The position numbers and the translations under genes were made by a program. A stretch of DNA of 64,000 nucleotides, from the NCBI GenBank assembly GCA_025210395.1, contig JAOARV010000048.1, forward strand, positions 1 to 64,000, read 5' to 3'. The notes under the pieces are model-generated. The model had not been told where the DNA came from. It made no database searches and was given only the letters and a program-made list of their open reading frames with translations. The stretch is from Marinisporobacter sp. GTDB lineage: Bacteria > Bacillota > Clostridia > Peptostreptococcales > Thermotaleaceae. This document shows, one piece after another, positions 60,631 through 64,000 of this stretch; position 1 is the stretch's first letter; each line of letters opens with the position of its first letter.

Positions 60631-61010
60631 TCTTTATTTGTATTTGCTAAATATGGTTTACTTACTATATAATAAGATAAAGGTGTATAGAATGTTACTT
60701 TTTTATTCGCTAGGAAATGATAAAAGTTAGAATCTATGGTAAATATAAGAAAAAAATCAAAATAAATAAGCTGTTTTTGAATGAAAATAGTGAATAGGAA
60801 TGAAATCCTATATTATATGATTAAATATTTCCCAGGGAATGAGTGATCATTATATAGTTTGAAAATTTTGATTAAATATAAAGCATTTTCCCAATAGACC
60901 AATCAGGATAGGGTATATTTTTGAAATAAGAACTTGTTTAAAAATGGTTTTTCTGGATATACATAAGATAATATAAGGAGAGAGCAGTACTAATGAAGTG
61001 GAGGGATTCA
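60631..61010. other. Non-coding gap before the HDOD gene
   Basis: About 380 bases, very AT-rich. A TATAATAAGATAAAGG near 60668 may be part of a promoter. I see no gene, repeat or strong hairpin. Confidence 0.4.
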
Positions 61011-62249
61011 ATGGAAGTTTTTGTAGCGAGACAGCCAATTTTTAATAGAAATAAAGAAGTTATAGCTTATGAACTTTTATATAGAGATAGTAATAAAAAT
61101 TTTTTTAATAATAACATTGGCGCTAGTAAAGCTACATCTATACTTATAGCAAATAGTTATTTTTCTATAGGAATAGAAAAATTAATAGGCAAGCATAAAG
61201 CTTTTATAAATTTCAACAAAAGTCTTATAGAACGTGATATTCCAATGATTTTTGATAAAGATACAATTGTGATTGAAATTTTAGAAGATGTCATACCTGA
61301 TAAAAAATTTATCAATACGCTAAAAAAATTAAAAGAACTGGGTTATACTATTGCATTAGATGATTTCACATATGATTATCCCTATGATAATATTGTAGAA
61401 TTATGTGACATAATAAAAGTTGATTTTTTACAAAATACAAAGGAAGAAGTTTATCGCATTATAGAAAAATGGAATAATCATGCTAGAAAATTTCTTGCAG
61501 AAAAAATTGAAAATGATGAAATATTCCAGTATGCTAAAAAAATTGGGTATGATTATTTTCAAGGATATTTTTTTGATAAACCAGTGATTATTAAAGGGAA
61601 AAGATTAAAAGAAAATAAAATTCAATATTTAAGGATTATGGAAGAATTAAATAAAGAGGATCCATCTTATGATAATATTGCTAAAATAATAGAATATGAT
61701 ATAAATTTAACTTATAGGTTATTGAAGCTTGTTAATTCTAAATTTACTTTATCCTATGAAATACAATCTATTAAACATGCTCTAACCCTCATGGGATTAA
61801 AAGAAATTCAAGTCTGGGTAACCCTTGTTATGATTCAGGATATTAAGGATATGGAAAAAAATGAAATTCTTAAGATTTCTCTCATAAGATCTAAACTGGG
61901 ACAATTATTAGCTGAAAATTCTATTCATAAAAAAAGGAATAATGAAGCAATGTTAATGGGGCTTATATCTGTTATTGATATCTTATTAGAAGAACCTATG
62001 GAAAAGATATTGAGCAAACTACCCATATCAACTGATATTAAAAACCCTTTAATGGGGAAAGAAAGTCCATTAAGTGATATTTATAAGATCATAATAAATT
62101 ATGAGAAGGCGTCCTGGGAAGAACTATCTAAATATGCAAAAAAAATTAAAATAGATGCAGAAAAACTTCCTAATCAATATTTTAAAGCAGTTCAATGGGC
62201 GGATAAATTGTTTGAGTATATGCTAGTAGATGATCAATTTATAGAATGA
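61011..62249 (+). CDS. EAL-like plus HDOD signalling protein (YuxH type)
   Basis: Start at 61011 behind GTGGAGGG gives MEVFVARQPIFNRNKEVIAY. The EAL-like domain keeps an ELLYR first motif, FINFN, VIEILED, LDDF, IIKVDF and AEKIEN, so several metal residues remain although the EAL and DDFG motifs are changed. The HDOD domain is about residues 190-380 (YRLLKLVNSKFTLSYEIQSI). It may bind or weakly cleave cyclic di-GMP. Confidence 0.85.
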   Translation: MEVFVARQPIFNRNKEVIAYELLYRDSNKNFFNNNIGASKATSILIANSYFSIGIEKLIGKHKAFINFNKSLIERDIPMIFDKDTIVIEILEDVIPDKKFINTLKKLKELGYTIALDDFTYDYPYDNIVELCDIIKVDFLQNTKEEVYRIIEKWNNHARKFLAEKIENDEIFQYAKKIGYDYFQGYFFDKPVIIKGKRLKENKIQYLRIMEELNKEDPSYDNIAKIIEYDINLTYRLLKLVNSKFTLSYEIQSIKHALTLMGLKEIQVWVTLVMIQDIKDMEKNEILKISLIRSKLGQLLAENSIHKKRNNEAMLMGLISVIDILLEEPMEKILSKLPISTDIKNPLMGKESPLSDIYKIIINYEKASWEELSKYAKKIKIDAEKLPNQYFKAVQWADKLFEYMLVDDQFIE

Positions 62250-62364
62250 GATGTGTTTAAGAAATTGAATATGGATGTTTAGAACATAATTATGAAAAAA
62301 TATGCATGAAGAGAACAAATCTTTCATATTATCTAGTAAGGGATACTATGAAAGGAGCATTAGG

Positions 62365-62742
62365 ATGATAAAAATGCGAGAAATTGTTCAATGGGCACCT
62401 AAAATTTGGATTATAATTCCAATTGTTTTTATAATTGGATATATCATTAGGTGTGTTATTTATAAGAAGTTAATGCATATTGCAATTGCAATTATATGTT
62501 TGATTTCATATCCAATATGGTATTTATCAATGTATATAATGGGATATAATCATATAAAATATGCATATATTCCTATAGGAATTTTTAAATTTTTCATGCC
62601 TCTGTTTATGATTTTATTAGTTGTTAGCTATACTGAAGAGGAGCATGGAGATCATAGAAAATGGATAAAAATTTATGGAGGAATTTTCACAGTTTTTTTA
62701 ATTATAAAGATGATGAAGATTATTTTTTATATTAATTTTTGA
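62365..62742 (+). CDS. Four-span hypothetical membrane protein
   Basis: Start at 62365 (GAAAGGAG site). 125 residues with spans at about 13-30 (WIIIPIVFIIGYIIRCVIYK), 35-55, 68-88 and 103-122. No motif. It stands alone and is followed by a good terminator. Confidence 0.65.
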   Translation: MIKMREIVQWAPKIWIIIPIVFIIGYIIRCVIYKKLMHIAIAIICLISYPIWYLSMYIMGYNHIKYAYIPIGIFKFFMPLFMILLVVSYTEEEHGDHRKWIKIYGGIFTVFLIIKMMKIIFYINF

Positions 62743-62750
62743 TACGAAAA

Positions 62751-62786
62751 CAAGACTTTGTTCTTTAGCAAAGTCTTGTTTTATTT
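62751..62786 (+). terminator. Terminator
   Basis: AAAACAAGACTTTG pairs with CAAAGTCTTGTTTT, then ATTTTATG. The stretch from here to 63114 holds no supported gene; a 65-codon frame starting at 62758 overlaps the terminator. Confidence 0.9.
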
Positions 62787-63114
62787 TATGATAGTTTATT
62801 TATTAAAAATAAGAATAAAACAACCATCAACCATACCCAAATGTGTTTATTATTTTTCAACAAAATATCTCCTCCAAGGATTGTTTATTTATAATAAATT
62901 ATATACAAATAGAGAGAATATAATTCGCCATAATTTCGTATTAAGAATATTTTAATAGATGATTATAGTTTTAGAAATAATCATATAAAGAAGTATTTAA
63001 TAGATCGTGAGTATACTTTTTAGTATGGTTGCATAAAAAATACAAAAAAAGGAAAAATACAAAATGAAATGGAAAAAATACAAAATATTTTTTTTAATAA
63101 AAGGAGAAATAGAA

Positions 63115-63474
63115 ATGAATAGTATAAAAAATTTAGGTACATTAGGGGAACAAATTGCAGCAGAATATTTAAGAAAATCCCACTATGAAATTGTTCAAGT
63201 AAATTATAGATGTAGATTTGGAGAAGTAGATATTATTGCATATAAAAATCAAACATATATATTTGTGGAGGTCAAAACAAGAAGAAGTTTATCCTTTGGT
63301 AGACCTGCTGAAGCGATTAATAAAAAAAAGAAAATGCATCTTTTAAAAGTAGGGCAGTATTATATGCAGAGGATAAAAGATGAAGACTATAATTTCAGAT
63401 TTGATGCCATAGAGATAATGGTTTTTGCGTCTAAATCTCCTAGTATAAATCATATAGAGAATATAATCTCATAA
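63115..63474 (+). CDS. YraN/UPF0102 nuclease-fold protein
   Basis: Start at 63115 (AAAAGGAG site) gives MNSIKNLGTLGEQIAAEYLR. The PD-(D/E)xK-like core is GEVDIIAYKNQTYIFVEVKT. 119 residues as usual. It precedes comM, the order seen in many bacteria, and may act on DNA during uptake or repair. Confidence 0.9.
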   Translation: MNSIKNLGTLGEQIAAEYLRKSHYEIVQVNYRCRFGEVDIIAYKNQTYIFVEVKTRRSLSFGRPAEAINKKKKMHLLKVGQYYMQRIKDEDYNFRFDAIEIMVFASKSPSINHIENIIS

Positions 63475-63558
63475 ATATTGTACGAATTAGAAATTGATCA
63501 AATGGAATGATTAGAAAAATATAAATGTTTCAAAAGTTCACATGAAGAAGGTGTTGTT

Positions 63559-64000
63559 TTGTTATCTAGAGTATATAGTTGTGTATTAAAGGGATTAGAT
63601 GGAAATCTTACAGCCGTTGAGGTGGATCTATCAAATGGATTGCCTGCTTTAGCTATAGTAGGTCTTCCTGATGTTGCTGTTAAAGAATCAAAGGAAAGAG
63701 TACGGGCTGCAATAAAGAATTCTGGATTTGATTTTCCCATGAAAAGAATCACTATTAACTTAGCTCCTGCAAATATGAAAAAAGAGGGAACTCATTTTGA
63801 TTTACCTATGTCATTAGGTATTTTGCAAGCTTCAAAGCAAATAGAAAGTAGAGACCTTGAAACATTTGCTTTCATAGGAGAATTATCATTAAATGGGAAT
63901 ATTAATAGAGTTACAGGAGCATTACCCCTTGTCATCGCATTAAGAAATCAAGGAATTAAAAAAATTATACTTCCTAAGAGCAACGCAGATGAAGCTGCAA
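63559..64000 (+). CDS. ComM/YifB Mg-chelatase-like AAA protein (partial, runs off window)
   Basis: A TTG start at 63559 (GAAGGTG site) opens a frame to the window end. Blocks YSCVLKGLDGNLTAVEVDLS, GLPALAIVGLPDVAVKESKE, RVRAAIKNSGFDFP and ITINLAPANMKKEGTHFDLP are the N-terminal lon-like domain of ComM, which helps branch migration in transformation. The AAA part lies beyond the window. Confidence 0.9.
   Translation, partial: MLSRVYSCVLKGLDGNLTAVEVDLSNGLPALAIVGLPDVAVKESKERVRAAIKNSGFDFPMKRITINLAPANMKKEGTHFDLPMSLGILQASKQIESRDLETFAFIGELSLNGNINRVTGALPLVIALRNQGIKKIILPKSNADEAA

Noticed and set aside
62758-62955. 65-codon frame after the four-span protein
   Set aside because: It begins inside a strong terminator hairpin and has no family features.
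1-64000. CRISPR arrays, rRNA operons, known riboswitches
   Set aside because: No regularly spaced direct repeats, no rRNA sequence and no riboswitch core recognised apart from the L19 leader-type region.

Overview
The window is an AT-rich stretch of chromosome from an anaerobic, endospore-forming member of the Clostridia. The grounds are a six-gene Rnf complex (ferredoxin:NAD+ oxidoreductase), a SpoIVFA/SpoIVFB-like sporulation pair, MinC/MinD/MinE together with MreBCD, strong AGGAGG-type ribosome binding sites with many TTG and GTG starts, and single-membrane cell-wall genes. Genus cannot be fixed from the sequence alone.

Layout. (1) 1-6200 is accessory DNA: the edge of an insertion sequence that seems to have cut a coiled-coil gene, a small XRE regulator / ImmA-IrrE-type metallopeptidase / PIN-like cassette whose last two genes overlap inside a GAT repeat, a Cys-rich (possibly spore-surface) protein, and a propeller-like plus coiled-coil protein. 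(2) 6210-14842 is an integrated filamentous-phage (inovirus-type) element of about 8.6 kb. It is bounded by a 58-bp direct repeat that is the 3' part of a tRNA-Leu(CAA) gene. It carries an XRE repressor with a perfect 17-bp palindromic operator over a consensus promoter, a LexA-type SOS box over a second promoter that drives a 28-residue peptide, a probable ssDNA-binding protein, a signal-less major coat protein followed by a terminator, an adsorption-type protein split by a -1 frame change at a T9 run, a pVI-like protein, a Zot-type ATPase, several Cys/zinc small proteins with a minigluzincin-like peptidase, a Rep_trans initiator and a tyrosine integrase. No secretin gene is present, as expected for a one-membrane host. 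(3) 14870-31070 is housekeeping: a membrane hydrolase, an ECF sigma/anti-sigma pair with an ECF-type promoter, polA-coaE-SLT, NAPRTase, an orphan solute-binding lipoprotein, tRNA-Leu(GAG), wall hydrolases, and a DRTGG/ATPase/DRTGG/PHP/ATPase signalling cluster. (4) 31490-36540 is rnfCDGEAB. (5) 36700-50540 is a morphogenesis block: NusG-II/Gx transporter, maf-radC-mreBCD-PBP2-minCDE-rodA-mgsA, then apbE and the SpoIVFA/B pair. (6) 50640-64000 is radical SAM/DUF2344, rng, an L19-leader-type region with rplS, rbgA-rnhB-ylqG-ylqH, a response regulator/kinase, a HDOD/EAL-type protein, yraN and the start of comM.

How the parts fit. ApbE would attach FMN to the threonines of RnfD and RnfG, linking regions 4 and 5. 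MreBCD, PBP2 and RodA form the elongasome, and MinCDE places the septum. The phage element is the most distinctive part: it combines SOS control, operator control, hairpin punctuation resembling Ff-phage layout, and a possible slippage switch in the adsorption gene. I could run no database search; family assignments rest on motifs, size and gene order.
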